This document shows, one piece after another, positions 8,467 to 17,411 of a stretch of DNA of 64,000 nt (its first letter is position 1; the number at the start of each line of letters is the position of its first letter). The notes below the pieces were generated by a model that was given only the letters and a program-made list of their open reading frames with translations, was not told the DNA's origin and ran no database searches. A program made the translations under genes and the position numbers. The DNA is taken from contig NZ_PZJG01000002.1 in assembly GCF_003259675.1 (NCBI RefSeq), positions 1-64,000 on the forward strand, given 5' to 3'. Origin of the DNA: Macrococcoides bohemicum (GTDB lineage: Bacteria > Bacillota > Bacilli > Staphylococcales > Staphylococcaceae).

Positions 8467-9435
8467 TTAAAATTCTAATCCTAAAGCTTTAAATGTATCA
8501 CCTTCACTTAAATCGCCGGTTTCATAACCTTTTTTAAACCATTTCATACGGTCAGCACTTGATCCATGTGTAAATGTATCTGGATTTGCTCTACCAATTG
8601 CTTTTTCCTGAATAGTATCATCACCTACAGCATGCGCTGCTTTAATCGCTTCTTCTAGGTCCCCTTCATCAGTGTAACCCATTTCCTGTGCATGTTTCGC
8701 ATACACACCAGCTAAATAGTCTGCCTGTAACTCAACTGCTACTGAATATTTATTGTATTCAGTTTCAGATAATTGATTTCTTAATTGGTGGAATTTCGGT
8801 AGGATACCTAATTCATTTTGTACGTGGTGACCTACTTCGTGTGCAATAACGTAAGCCATCGCAAAGTCTCCAGGTGCATTAAACTTTTTATCTAATTCAT
8901 CCATGAAAGATAAATCAATATAAACTTTTTGATCTGTCGGACAGTAGAAAGGTCCCATCTGTGCACTTGCATTACCACAGCCTGAACGGACACCATCCGT
9001 ATATAGCACTAGTTTAGGTTCAGTATATGTACGATCATATTTCTTAAATAATGCATGCCATACATCTTCAGTATCTTTAAGAACAACTGAAGTGAACTGG
9101 CCACGTTCATCTAATGACTGTTCAGTCTTAGTATCTACTTGCTCAGCTTCTTTCTTTACGTTACCTGTTTCAAACGGATTATCTTGAGAGCCAGAACCAC
9201 CAGATGTTGCCCCATTGTCTTGCGTTTGTTCTTGTTGTGATGAATCTCCACCAAGAACACCACCTAAATCTCCGGGATTACCACCCATTAAAACGAAAAT
9301 TATCATTACAACAATACCTAAACAACCCATTCCGCCTCCGCCGATAACCATCGGGCTACCGCCGCCTGAGAATCCGCCACCAGATCCTCTAGCATCTTCA
9401 ACGTTCGAACTACCTTGTCGACCTTGCCATTTCAT
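8467..9435 (-). CDS. Membrane-anchored neutral zinc metallopeptidase (YpfJ family)
   Basis: A 322-residue protein of the Zn_peptidase/YpfJ family. A Gly-rich N-terminus is followed by one membrane helix at about residues 39-51 and a Ser/Gly/Gln linker. A conserved extracytoplasmic domain follows, with the zincin motif HEVGHH (His199, Glu200, His203). Downstream ELQADYLAG supplies the third metal ligand, and VRSGCGNASAQMGPFYCP holds the two family cysteines. Peptidase activity is predicted from the motif; the biological substrate is not known. It appears monocistronic. Confidence 0.88.
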   Translation of the reverse strand: MKWQGRQGSSNVEDARGSGGGFSGGGSPMVIGGGGMGCLGIVVMIIFVLMGGNPGDLGGVLGGDSSQQEQTQDNGATSGGSGSQDNPFETGNVKKEAEQVDTKTEQSLDERGQFTSVVLKDTEDVWHALFKKYDRTYTEPKLVLYTDGVRSGCGNASAQMGPFYCPTDQKVYIDLSFMDELDKKFNAPGDFAMAYVIAHEVGHHVQNELGILPKFHQLRNQLSETEYNKYSVAVELQADYLAGVYAKHAQEMGYTDEGDLEEAIKAAHAVGDDTIQEKAIGRANPDTFTHGSSADRMKWFKKGYETGDLSEGDTFKALGLEF

Positions 9436-9527
9436 ATACGTTCCCCCTACTCGGTTGATTGCTTACATAATAGTTAATATTAATTACCCTAAAGTGCTAT
9501 GTCGCAATCATAAAATTGTTACAAAAT

Positions 9528-10619
9528 TTATTTAAACGCTTTTATTGCATCGATTGAAGATAGGCCTTCGACGACAAGGTACTGACCATTTGCAAATCGT
9601 TTCACTTTAACTTTCTCTTCATTTACCTGATTACCATATATTTTATTGACGTGATATTCTTTTACTGGGTGTGCTAGCTTCTTTTTATTTTTATGTGTGA
9701 TTAACTTTTTCTTCACGTATCGCTCCGGTAACCAAATATGATCTTTATAGGATAGATGAATCTTAACTTTCATCTTATCTCCGACATAAAGATCTTTATG
9801 GTGATCTAAACTACCATGATATAAAAAGCGCTGTGTATTAGATTCAGGATTTACTGCTACCTGCTCATATGTATCCACAGTTCCATTGTATAATTTATCT
9901 TTGTTTTGCACGTGTTTAGCATCAAACTTCAATCCTTCTTCAAGGAAGTCAATCTGCTTTCTACTTGTTGTACCTTCTACAAAGTACTTCTTATCTGTCA
10001 CAACCAGAATTGGTTTTGTCTGTGCTTTTTCTGAGAATTTCTCTATTTGAGCCTTATCCAGTTTAACAACTCTTCCGTCAGTACTTGCCTTAACTGTTAA
10101 ATCATCAATTTTTCCTGAAATTTGTGTCTGCTTTTCCTTTAATATATCAATATTGTTCTCTGCTTTAGTTAGTTCAGAATCCAGCCAGTTTAACTGAGCT
10201 TCAATTTCATCAAGCTTATTTTGAGAAGAAGTATCACTTTGGACCATTTCCATCGCCAGGATTTGTCCTTCTATCTGATCTTTTTCAATCATCTTATTAT
10301 CTAATGAAAGCCCAACTTCTTTTTCTTTAGAGAACAGGGCTTCGTCATTATATGTGAACAATGGATCACCTTTTTGTACGGTATCCCCTAGTTCCACATG
10401 CATTTGAACCGCTTCTTTCTGTTCACCTTCCTGAAAATAGTTCGATAAGTTCTGCTTAACTTTACCCTTGACATTTAATACGTGTGTCTTTATTCGTTCA
10501 TCAATTTCAATCGTATTCTTCTTGTCCTGCTCATTTAAGTATAAAAATATGACACTTGCTAATACTAATGCAAGTACAATTAACGATACGACAACCGGCA
10601 AAAACCATTTATTCTTCAT
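9528..10619 (-). CDS. HlyD-family membrane fusion/adaptor protein
   Basis: A protein of about 363 residues with one N-terminal membrane helix (FLPVVVSLIVLALVLASVIFL is split here by position: residues 6-26). A biotinyl/lipoyl-like half-motif (GDTVQKGDPLFTYND), a coiled coil at about residues 100-170 and a beta-barrel region with GRVVKLDKAQIE follow. It resembles the adaptor subunits of ABC-type exporters such as YknX. No ABC ATPase or permease is adjacent, so its partner is elsewhere or it works alone. The ATG at 10619 is my choice; a GTG at 10628 is possible and neither has a good ribosome-binding site. Confidence 0.7.
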   Translation of the reverse strand: MKNKWFLPVVVSLIVLALVLASVIFLYLNEQDKKNTIEIDERIKTHVLNVKGKVKQNLSNYFQEGEQKEAVQMHVELGDTVQKGDPLFTYNDEALFSKEKEVGLSLDNKMIEKDQIEGQILAMEMVQSDTSSQNKLDEIEAQLNWLDSELTKAENNIDILKEKQTQISGKIDDLTVKASTDGRVVKLDKAQIEKFSEKAQTKPILVVTDKKYFVEGTTSRKQIDFLEEGLKFDAKHVQNKDKLYNGTVDTYEQVAVNPESNTQRFLYHGSLDHHKDLYVGDKMKVKIHLSYKDHIWLPERYVKKKLITHKNKKKLAHPVKEYHVNKIYGNQVNEEKVKVKRFANGQYLVVEGLSSIDAIKAFK

Positions 10620-10733
10620 TACATTCACACGCCCTATGCCTAAAATTTCAATTTATAATGCAAATAACATTACACATCGTTTATTACTTTATATATACAT
10701 CCAGAAGATTTAATTTTCTATTATAAATTTAAG

Positions 10734-10982
10734 TTATTTAATGATACGGTCATCATCTGATTTAATATGTGAATTAAAATCATCCATATTAATCTTTTTT
10801 TGAGATTGATAATACTTATACGTTAGTCCGATAAGCATTAAAGCAGCAAATAAAGATACAAATCCCATCCAGCTAACTTCTCCGCGTCCGGGACCAACAA
10901 TGTAATAGTATGATAAATAGAGATTTATAGCCACAAGTGCTAACATCATGATGATGACATAAATATGTGTTTTAGATTTCAA
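10734..10982 (-). CDS. Small two-helix membrane protein, unknown
   Basis: A protein of about 82 residues with two hydrophobic helices (IYVIIMMLALVAINLYLS, then MGFVSLFAALMLIGLTY) and a charged tail. I do not recognise a family. AGAGG lies eight bases ahead of the TTG at 10982; an in-frame GTG at 10991 is closer to that site and less likely. It follows the uridylyltransferase stop almost immediately, so the two are co-transcribed and probably translationally coupled. Confidence 0.6.
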   Translation of the reverse strand: MKSKTHIYVIIMMLALVAINLYLSYYYIVGPGRGEVSWMGFVSLFAALMLIGLTYKYYQSQKKINMDDFNSHIKSDDDRIIK

Positions 10983-10993
10983 GTACTTCACCT

Positions 10994-12175
10994 CTACAAT
11001 AATTTATTATTGATTAAGTCCTGTCGCGCTGTTTCAACACTATCTTTACCTTCTTTATTTTTTAACGGACTAAATTCACTTGCACGATCAACTTGTAGTG
11101 TCTTAAATGATTGACCGTAACGGAAGATGTCAAAATAAAACTTCTCAAACTTTAATGTTGATTGCTTTACAGGATTTAAATCACTGTCTAATTGCTCTAA
11201 ATTTTTGATTGCTAAGTGATATGGTAATTCACTTTCAGCATGCGCTATTAAATAATCTAATTTAAAGATGTGAATACCAATATTTGCGTTACGATATGTA
11301 TTCTCTTCACCTTCAGGTAATTCAGTGTACTCCATAACTTGTTTAACACCTTCAACTTCAATAACACGTCCTACACTTTCATTATCCTTAGCTGCAATTG
11401 TCTTTGTAGTAACATCTGACTGACTGTCTACTGCTAATCCACAAAGCATTGGATCTAACACTTTTACGAGAACATTATCAATATTATTGATATAAAGATA
11501 TTCTACGCCTTTATCCTTTAAATCTTTATTTACACCAGATGAATGCAATGCTTCAAAAATACCACCATTTCCATTCGGCGTTGTAAGAAGTGATTGTTCT
11601 TTATTTAATAATAATTCACCTGACTCACTCAATGCCACGATATTCGGTTGCTTAAAGAACGTAATATTTTCTTTTGGCATACCAAAATAATGATGTGCTT
11701 CAAAGTAAGCTAATGTTTCCTCGTGATTAATGTCACTTGTCATAATTGTCCATGGCATATTGATGTTATATGTTTCATTATAAGCAATAATTTGTTCAGC
11801 CTGAAATTCAAACAAACTTTTCCCATCAAATTCAAATGTACCTTTAGGCCCTGGATGTTCTAAACGTGTACCTTGACCACCTGCCATCAATACAGGCGCT
11901 ATTTTAAGTTGTCTAATTGCTTCTAATCCTTTTTCTTTATATGTATTTCGTATTTCTTCTGACAATTCATCTTTGATGATTGTCTCAACGTCTTTAATTT
12001 CACCTTGTGGTAACTTTACCTCTCGATTAACATAAACTTCATCATATAACTTTTTGATGCTATCAAAATTCTGCTGCTCCAGCATATTTTGTAACTCAAC
12101 CTTTTTATCATTAGATAAGCGCTCTAATTGTGCAGCTAAAGTTATATGACCGTATTGTTTTAATTTATTGTTCAT
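10994..12175 (-). CDS. UDP-sugar pyrophosphorylase, eukaryote-like UDPGP family
   Basis: A 393-residue uridylyltransferase of the UDPGP/UAP1 type, the group that staphylococci carry in addition to GalU and GlmU. The nucleotide-binding loop LMAGGQGTRLEHPGPK (96-111) is intact, as are TTPNGNGGIFEAL and the YLYINNIDNVLVK region around the metal-binding aspartate. It should transfer UMP from UTP to a sugar 1-phosphate (GlcNAc or hexose), but the sugar cannot be chosen from sequence. GGAGAA precedes the ATG. The small membrane-protein gene follows at once. Confidence 0.85.
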   Translation of the reverse strand: MNNKLKQYGHITLAAQLERLSNDKKVELQNMLEQQNFDSIKKLYDEVYVNREVKLPQGEIKDVETIIKDELSEEIRNTYKEKGLEAIRQLKIAPVLMAGGQGTRLEHPGPKGTFEFDGKSLFEFQAEQIIAYNETYNINMPWTIMTSDINHEETLAYFEAHHYFGMPKENITFFKQPNIVALSESGELLLNKEQSLLTTPNGNGGIFEALHSSGVNKDLKDKGVEYLYINNIDNVLVKVLDPMLCGLAVDSQSDVTTKTIAAKDNESVGRVIEVEGVKQVMEYTELPEGEENTYRNANIGIHIFKLDYLIAHAESELPYHLAIKNLEQLDSDLNPVKQSTLKFEKFYFDIFRYGQSFKTLQVDRASEFSPLKNKEGKDSVETARQDLINNKLL

Positions 12176-12236
12176 CCGTGAAATTCTCCTTATACTTTAT
12201 TATTTTAAAATGATGTTTATTCATATTTTATCATGA

Positions 12237-12740
12237 TTAGTTTAGCCATACTAATGCTCTATGAAACATTTCTATATAAAATAGATACATCGTTAACACA
12301 CTAAAAGTCGTTGCAAGTGACAAATCTAAAATCCCACCAGTCTTAAATGTAAAAGGGAAAACAATTTTCTTATTTACCGGGAAGAATAGAGTTACGCCAC
12401 GTGGTGTTAACATATCTAATAACAAATGGCTGATTACACCCAGTACCGCACTGATCACATATATCGTATTAACATTCAGTACAATTAGTAATATACCTGT
12501 AAGTAACATAAAAAAGATTGAATGCGTCAGTGTACGATGTCCAAAAATAAGTGCAATTAACGAACTGATTGGCCATATCTTTTTCCCGAGCTTGCTACCA
12601 GCATGGCAAATATCAGGTACAATACTAAACAGTGCTGTAGTACCGATAATACCGGCAAAAGAACTGATATCATAAGCAGCATTCATCCCATAAGATGTGC
12701 CGATTAGCACACCGAGTGCTACATGCGTTTTTCCGGTCAT
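12237..12740 (-). CDS. YdjM/DUF457-like membrane-bound metal-dependent hydrolase
   Basis: A 167-residue polytopic membrane protein of the YdjM (DUF457) family. It has the histidine motifs MTGKTHVALG, FGHRTLTHS and SHLLLDMLTPRG that mark putative metal sites. A longer reading frame exists, but ATG at 12740 is chosen because AAGGAG lies eight bases ahead and the family begins at MTGKTH. Upstream (12769-12830) an AT-rich stretch holds TGAAATATATTTCA (12794-12807), a perfect 14-bp palindrome that could be an operator, and TATAAT-like boxes. The family's actual reaction is not established. Confidence 0.8.
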   Translation of the reverse strand: MTGKTHVALGVLIGTSYGMNAAYDISSFAGIIGTTALFSIVPDICHAGSKLGKKIWPISSLIALIFGHRTLTHSIFFMLLTGILLIVLNVNTIYVISAVLGVISHLLLDMLTPRGVTLFFPVNKKIVFPFTFKTGGILDLSLATTFSVLTMYLFYIEMFHRALVWLN

Positions 12741-12910
12741 TGGACACATCTCCTTCATATTTGACACTTCTGTGAAATACATCACATATTTATTGAAATA
12801 TATTTCACATATTATTATACTAGCATTATAAGTCAATGAGTAATAAATAAATGAAATAACCCCCTTTATTTCGCCCAACTCATTCTAGTCAAGTGTTTAT
12901 GACTACATTT

Positions 12911-12958
12911 GAACACAAAAAATCGACTCATTTTAGTTTGAGTCATTTTTTGTGTTCT
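12911..12958. terminator. Long bidirectional hairpin; then a second hairpin at 13005-13035
   Basis: GAACACAAAAAATCGACTCA pairs with TGAGTCATTTTTTGTGTTC, a long near-perfect stem. It lies between two minus-strand genes and probably terminates the lipoprotein transcript. A second inverted repeat (ATGGAAAGTTA 13005-13015 with TAACTTTCCAT 13025-13035) has no T run and may stabilise the 3' end. I see no gene between 12879 and 13084. Confidence 0.7.
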
Positions 12959-13084
12959 TGTCATCCATTTTAAAGCTTCACGTTCTGACAATGGTGAGCG
13001 TTTAATGGAAAGTTATTTTTCATATAACTTTCCATCGAATGTTGATGTTCATTATTTTTTAGAGGATTGTATGCTCTTTTAATA

Positions 13085-13780
13085 TCATTGATGGTTATCA
13101 TCTGAATTGTCCTGCACTGCTGACCTCGATTGTTGCTTTGTATCTTCTTTTGTCAGCGTATTTTTTTGTTCTGTCATTTTCGATTCATTCGTGCTTACTT
13201 CATCAGATTCTGTTGTTTGTGGCGGTTCTGTTGTTTTCGGTTCTGTTATTTTCGGTTCTGTCGTTTTATCAGGTTGAGCAGGGATGACTTCAGTTGTAAT
13301 CGGGACAGTGCTCTTCTGTTCATTTGTGACCTTCTCTTGTTTCTCAATAATCTTCTCTTCAGTTTCGGTTTGAACTGCCAAATTACATTGACCACTTCTA
13401 CAAATATAGCCCTCACTCGTCAGATTGTTCCATGCTTTTGAATATTCAGAGGTGTGACTAATCTCCTGACAAACAGCTTCCTTTTCTTTACCTGGGGTCA
13501 CAAGACAAGTTCTTGCAAGATTATAGCGTTCTGTATCATAGCTTCTTGATGTTTGAACAGTTTTAGAAGTTGATGTATTGTTCATTTCGTTCTTTTGCTT
13601 TTTACTATGCTTTTCTTTTTTCACTGTTTTTTTAGTTTTATCAGTCTTTTTCTTATCAACTGGTGGTTTTACTTTCACTTCTATATCAGGCTTATGATCG
13701 ACTTTCTTAGGCGCTTCTTCCGCTTTACCACATGCACAAAGTACTACTGACATAAGCAAAATACTTATCCACTTTTTCAT
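13085..13780 (-). CDS. Putative surface lipoprotein with Lys-rich and TEPK-repeat segments
   Basis: A 231-residue predicted lipoprotein. The start at 13780 is set by AAGGAGAG upstream; the longer frame is not used. A signal peptide (MKKWISILLMSVVL) leads to a lipobox LCAC and the acylated Cys. Next comes a Lys/Pro-rich spacer. A small domain follows with four cysteines: ARTCLVTPGKEKEAVC, then GYICRSGQCNL. The C-terminal third is low complexity, with TEPK-ITEPK-TTEP repeats and many Thr, Glu and Gln. I do not recognise the Cys domain. The composition suggests an extracellular, wall-spanning protein. Function unknown. Confidence 0.7.
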   Translation of the reverse strand: MKKWISILLMSVVLCACGKAEEAPKKVDHKPDIEVKVKPPVDKKKTDKTKKTVKKEKHSKKQKNEMNNTSTSKTVQTSRSYDTERYNLARTCLVTPGKEKEAVCQEISHTSEYSKAWNNLTSEGYICRSGQCNLAVQTETEEKIIEKQEKVTNEQKSTVPITTEVIPAQPDKTTEPKITEPKTTEPPQTTESDEVSTNESKMTEQKNTLTKEDTKQQSRSAVQDNSDDNHQ

Positions 13781-13945
13781 TGTTTCTCTCCTTAAATGTA
13801 TGAAATTAACAACATACAATGTAAGTATTATACCACATGCACTAAAAATGTGTAGAAACACTAATCATCCTGCTCTTAAGCATCATTTAAGCACGACATA
13901 ATAGAGTTTTGCTATGATGATGAAAGAAAAGACGGAGGTGTATAT

Positions 13946-14851
13946 ATGCAGGAAAATACAAAAGGCGTACTATATGCAGGTGGTGCATATTTATTATGGG
14001 GATTACTTCCTACATATTGGCGCTCGGTCGATACCTTCCACCCGTATGAGATATTATTTCATCGCGTGATCTGGTCAGCTGTATTTATGGTAATCTTGAT
14101 TGTCGCATTAAAGAAATGGGGTACCTTTAAAACAGACACGAAAGCGTTATTCCATCGTAAAAAAGAATTGATTGCACTAATTGTTGCAAGTGTCGTCATT
14201 ATGGTGAACTGGGGTATCTTTATCTGGGCGATCAACAACCATCATGTGTTGCAGGCAAGTCTTGGATATTACATCAATCCATTGATGAGTATTGCACTTG
14301 GATTTATATTTATGAAAGAACGTTTTAATTTATTAGAGACATTTGCGATTATCTTTGCAGCAATCGGTGTACTTTATATGACAATCAGTAGCGGTACATT
14401 CCCATTGATATCAATCATTCTTGCTATGAGTTTTGCATTATATGGACTGATGAAGAAGTTTGTCAATATCGATGCCATCTATAGTATTGCGCTTGAAACG
14501 ATCATTTCATTACCCGTTGCAATTGTTGGCCTCATACTATTAGCGAGACAAGGCGAACAACACTTTGGTATGAATCATACGAGTTTTCTCATACTTTTTG
14601 CCGGAGTTGCTACTGCAGTGCCGCTTATCATGTTTACTGCAGGTGCAAAGCGTATCCCATTATCTTTAATCGGCTTCTTACAATATATTTCACCAACCTT
14701 AATATTATTGCAAGGTGTCTTTTTGTTCGGGGAGTCATTTAGTATGACCGATCTTTTAACTTTCTTCTGTATATGGGCTGGTCTTGTCCTTTATAGTTAC
14801 AGTAAATACATGCAATTTAAGACAATGAAACGTAAAAAACTGCTCAGTTAA
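13946..14851 (+). CDS. rarD: RarD-type EamA/DMT transporter
   Basis: A 301-residue protein with about ten hydrophobic helices in two EamA halves, matching RarD (GAYLLWGLLPTYWR near the N-terminus, LQASLGYYINPLMS in the middle, LIGFLQYISPTL near the end). The family belongs to the drug/metabolite transporter superfamily; the substrate is unknown. GGAGGTG precedes the ATG. It is convergent with the CynX-type gene and shares its terminator. Confidence 0.88.
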   Translation: MQENTKGVLYAGGAYLLWGLLPTYWRSVDTFHPYEILFHRVIWSAVFMVILIVALKKWGTFKTDTKALFHRKKELIALIVASVVIMVNWGIFIWAINNHHVLQASLGYYINPLMSIALGFIFMKERFNLLETFAIIFAAIGVLYMTISSGTFPLISIILAMSFALYGLMKKFVNIDAIYSIALETIISLPVAIVGLILLARQGEQHFGMNHTSFLILFAGVATAVPLIMFTAGAKRIPLSLIGFLQYISPTLILLQGVFLFGESFSMTDLLTFFCIWAGLVLYSYSKYMQFKTMKRKKLLS

Positions 14852-14869
14852 AATCACTGAGCAGTTTTT
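14834..14869. terminator. Bidirectional terminator, overlaps rarD stop
   Basis: AAAAAACTGCTCAGT pairs with ACTGAGCAGTTTTT across a seven-base loop. It serves both convergent genes. Confidence 0.88.
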
Positions 14870-16033
14870 CTATTCAAAGATATATTTATTCTGGCTTGAG
14901 ATGAAAGCAAATATAAACATCACAATGGTAATTACGAAGAACATAATATAACTCGGTGTGTGACTATTAAATACATCATGTAAATATCCGAGTAGCATAG
15001 GACCAATTGCTGCTACAAAATATCCAACCGATTGACTGAAGCCTGACAATTCAATCGCATCTTCAGTAGTCTTAGCACGTAGTGAGAAGAACAACATGCA
15101 TAGACTAAATGCCGCACCACCTGCCAGACCAGTGGCTATCATTGCAATGACGATAAATATCGTCTTGTTAACTAGCAATGCACTGAAGCCAATTAAAAAT
15201 AATGCTGTAAATAAATACACAAGTGGACGTTGATTTTTCATTTTCATTGCAATAACAGGCATCAGGAAAGTCATCGGTAACTGAGCAAACTGATTGAGCA
15301 TTAAATAATAACCCGCTGCTTCCTGATCAGCGCCATAAGACATTAAAATATCAGGAAACCAAGTAACAGTTGAATAAAAGTTCATCGACTGAAATCCCAT
15401 CATTAAAGCAATTGCAATCGCAAGTTTAGATTTGTATATAGGACGCTTACCTTCTGTTACAGATAACCTTGGATTATACTTTAGTTGTGGCATCCATAGT
15501 AAAATACCAGCAATACTAAATAATATCCAGAACCCTAGTGAATACTGATATCCCCCATCATTAACCTTACTTAATGGCACACTTAAACCAGCACCGATAC
15601 CAGCTGTCATGTTCATCGTTGCAGCAAATACACCCGTCATCAATCCCATCTGTTCAGGAAAACGCCATTTTACAAAGCTTGGTAATATTACATTTCCTAT
15701 CGCTATACCAATACCAATCAATACCGTACCTATTAACAACATAGGGATGTTCGGAATAATTCGAATGATAAGACCACAGAGCAGAATAAACATGCCAATC
15801 ATTAATGCAATACTCAGCCCTACAGAACGAGAGAAACGCGCCACAAACGGTGACACAATTCCGAACATAATCAGTGGAATCGTCGTTAGCATTCCAAGTA
15901 AGGATTTTGGAAGATCTAATGTATCACCTATTTCTGAAATCATCGGACCAATTGCTGTGAGTGGTGCTCGTAAAGTTGAAGCAACGACAACAACACCGAG
16001 TAGTAATACATACATTTGAAATTTTTTATTCAA
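14870..16033 (-). CDS. CynX/NimT-family MFS transporter
   Basis: A 387-residue MFS protein with twelve predicted helices. STLRAPLTAIGPMISEI near the N-terminus and GNVILPSFVKWRFP are typical of the CynX/NimT group (cyanate or nitroimidazole transporters by name; the real substrates are mostly unknown). The start is TTG at 16033: AAGGAGG lies six bases ahead, and the longer frame back to an ATG at 16087 has no ribosome-binding site. It is a single gene. Confidence 0.85.
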   Translation of the reverse strand: MNKKFQMYVLLLGVVVVASTLRAPLTAIGPMISEIGDTLDLPKSLLGMLTTIPLIMFGIVSPFVARFSRSVGLSIALMIGMFILLCGLIIRIIPNIPMLLIGTVLIGIGIAIGNVILPSFVKWRFPEQMGLMTGVFAATMNMTAGIGAGLSVPLSKVNDGGYQYSLGFWILFSIAGILLWMPQLKYNPRLSVTEGKRPIYKSKLAIAIALMMGFQSMNFYSTVTWFPDILMSYGADQEAAGYYLMLNQFAQLPMTFLMPVIAMKMKNQRPLVYLFTALFLIGFSALLVNKTIFIVIAMIATGLAGGAAFSLCMLFFSLRAKTTEDAIELSGFSQSVGYFVAAIGPMLLGYLHDVFNSHTPSYIMFFVITIVMFIFAFISSQNKYIFE

Positions 16034-16194
16034 TATTATCCTCCTTAATTTCTGCCTTTCTATTGTTTGTTTTATTAATTCAATCATATCACGTAACTTT
16101 CATTTTTTTTCGGGAAAAAACATCGGTTTAATTGTAAGTGGTCATAAAAAGGGGTATATTTATGGTATCAAATATATAAGGATGTGTATTAAAA

Positions 16195-16458
16195 ATGGCA
16201 ATGAGAATTACTAAGAACGATAAAGAAGTAAATATCAAATGGCGTGTTGCTGACATCACAATTCCGAACGAAGACATCTTAAGCGTGAAAGAAGATACAA
16301 ACATTTATGCTGGTGCAGATGAGAATAACGATGAGAAAGTAGTACGTATCGGTTCAACTTTTGGTAAAACTAATCGTATCCTTTTAGACACTAAAGATAA
16401 AAAATACATCATCTACACACACAACGATAAAAAAATCATCAATGAATTAAATAAGTAA
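16195..16458 (+). CDS. SunI/YnzG-like small protein
   Basis: An 87-residue soluble protein (MAMRITKNDKEVNIKWR at the N-terminus), rich in Lys, Asp and Ile, with predicted beta strands. It resembles the SunI/YnzG family of PH-domain-like proteins, to which the sublancin immunity protein belongs. Many members are chromosomal with no linked bacteriocin, and none is seen here. AAGGATG upstream is a weak ribosome-binding site. It ends at a clear terminator. Confidence 0.5.
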   Translation: MAMRITKNDKEVNIKWRVADITIPNEDILSVKEDTNIYAGADENNDEKVVRIGSTFGKTNRILLDTKDKKYIIYTHNDKKIINELNK

Positions 16459-16620
16459 TTGTAATACGATGGAGGCCGGGTTTATATACGGCCTCTTTTT
16501 ATGTTTTTTTGTATTATAATTTTCGCCCGTCTTTTCCGGATAGTACGAGTATCCGGAAAAGATGATACACATTCCAACTATTTCCACCACACGCCTTCTA
16601 TAATAAGCATCATTATTCAT
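16447..16620 (-). CDS. Possible 57-residue protein
   Basis: The frame starts at ATG 16620 with GGAGG eight bases ahead (AAGGGAGGATAGTAATATG). It reads MNNDAYYRRRVVEIVGMCII and then runs through a 13-bp inverted repeat and the terminator of the facing gene. The good ribosome-binding site is the only support. The C-terminal half over a terminator looks unnatural, so the true product may be shorter or the frame may be decayed. Confidence 0.3.
   Translation of the reverse strand: MNNDAYYRRRVVEIVGMCIIFSGYSYYPEKTGENYNTKKHKKRPYINPASIVLQLLI
16472..16500 (+). terminator. Terminator of the SunI-like gene
   Basis: GAGGCCG (16472-16478) pairs with CGGCCTC (16489-16495), followed by a run of T. Confidence 0.9.
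16530..16562. repeat. Perfect 13-bp inverted repeat
   Basis: TCTTTTCCGGATA (16530-16542) and TATCCGGAAAAGA (16550-16562) with a seven-base loop. No T run follows on either strand, so it is not a classic terminator. It lies inside the possible small gene on the minus strand. Confidence 0.8.
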
Positions 16621-16682
16621 ATTACTATCCTCCCTTCGCCTAATTTTGTTACTATAAACGTGAAGGTAAAGGAGGCAATACA

Positions 16683-17399
16683 ATGGAACAATTAAAAGGA
16701 AAAGTTGCTTTAATTACAGGTGGTTCTAGTGGTATCGGTCTTGAAATTGCGAAAGCTTTAGCTCAGGAAGGCGTAAATATTGCAATTACCGGACGTAACT
16801 TTGATAAGTTAGAATCAGCTATCACAACACTCGATCAATACGATATCGATACGACAGCGATTGTTTGTGATAATAAAAATGCAGAAGATATTAAAGCTTG
16901 TGTCGCGCACGTTCTTGAAACATTTGAGGAAATTGACATATTAGTAAATAACGCAGGTGTAATGAAAAATGCACCGTTCTTAGAAACATCAGAAGCGTTA
17001 TTAGATGAGCTCATCCAAACAAATGTATACGGTCCATTCCGCTTTATGCAGGAAGTAGCACCAGTCATGATTAAACAAGGTCAAGGCGATATCGTTAATA
17101 TGAGCTCTATGTCAGCAGTGAATGCTAATGCCAATTCAAGTGCTTATTCTGCCACTAAATTTGCACTTTCTGGTATGTCTGATAGCTTTATGCTAGAAAT
17201 GCGTCCGCATAATATCCGTACATTTCTAATTCATCCTTCAGCAGTGCTAACAGACTTAATCGGTGAACCGTCACTTGAACCTGAAACGATGACGCATCCT
17301 GAAGATATTGCTGAAGTTATTGTGAGCCAATTAAAATTAAATCGACGTACATTTGTTAAACAAAATCAAATCTGGGCGACAAACCCTATCAAAAAATAA
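16683..17399 (+). CDS. Short-chain dehydrogenase/reductase
   Basis: A 238-residue classical SDR oxidoreductase with NAD(P) motif TGGSSGIG (12-19), NNAG near 89-92, Ser near 142, and the YSATK catalytic pair (Tyr155, Lys159). The Arg after GR in ITGRNF suggests NADP. The substrate is unknown. AAAGGAGG precedes the ATG. It heads a three-gene operon with the haem-oxygenase-like gene 12 bases downstream. Confidence 0.9.
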   Translation: MEQLKGKVALITGGSSGIGLEIAKALAQEGVNIAITGRNFDKLESAITTLDQYDIDTTAIVCDNKNAEDIKACVAHVLETFEEIDILVNNAGVMKNAPFLETSEALLDELIQTNVYGPFRFMQEVAPVMIKQGQGDIVNMSSMSAVNANANSSAYSATKFALSGMSDSFMLEMRPHNIRTFLIHPSAVLTDLIGEPSLEPETMTHPEDIAEVIVSQLKLNRRTFVKQNQIWATNPIKK

Positions 17400-17411
17400 G
17401 GAGGCAAAATA

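Noticed and set aside
12237-12878. A 213-residue version of the YdjM-like protein
   Set aside because: The extra 46 residues have no ribosome-binding site and cross the promoter region; AAGGAG fixes the start at 12740.
13130-13441. Cys- and Phe-rich plus-strand frame
   Set aside because: It is the complement of the low-complexity lipoprotein gene; no start signal.
16195-16458. Bacteriocin immunity locus
   Set aside because: The SunI-like protein has no precursor peptide, modification or export gene nearby.
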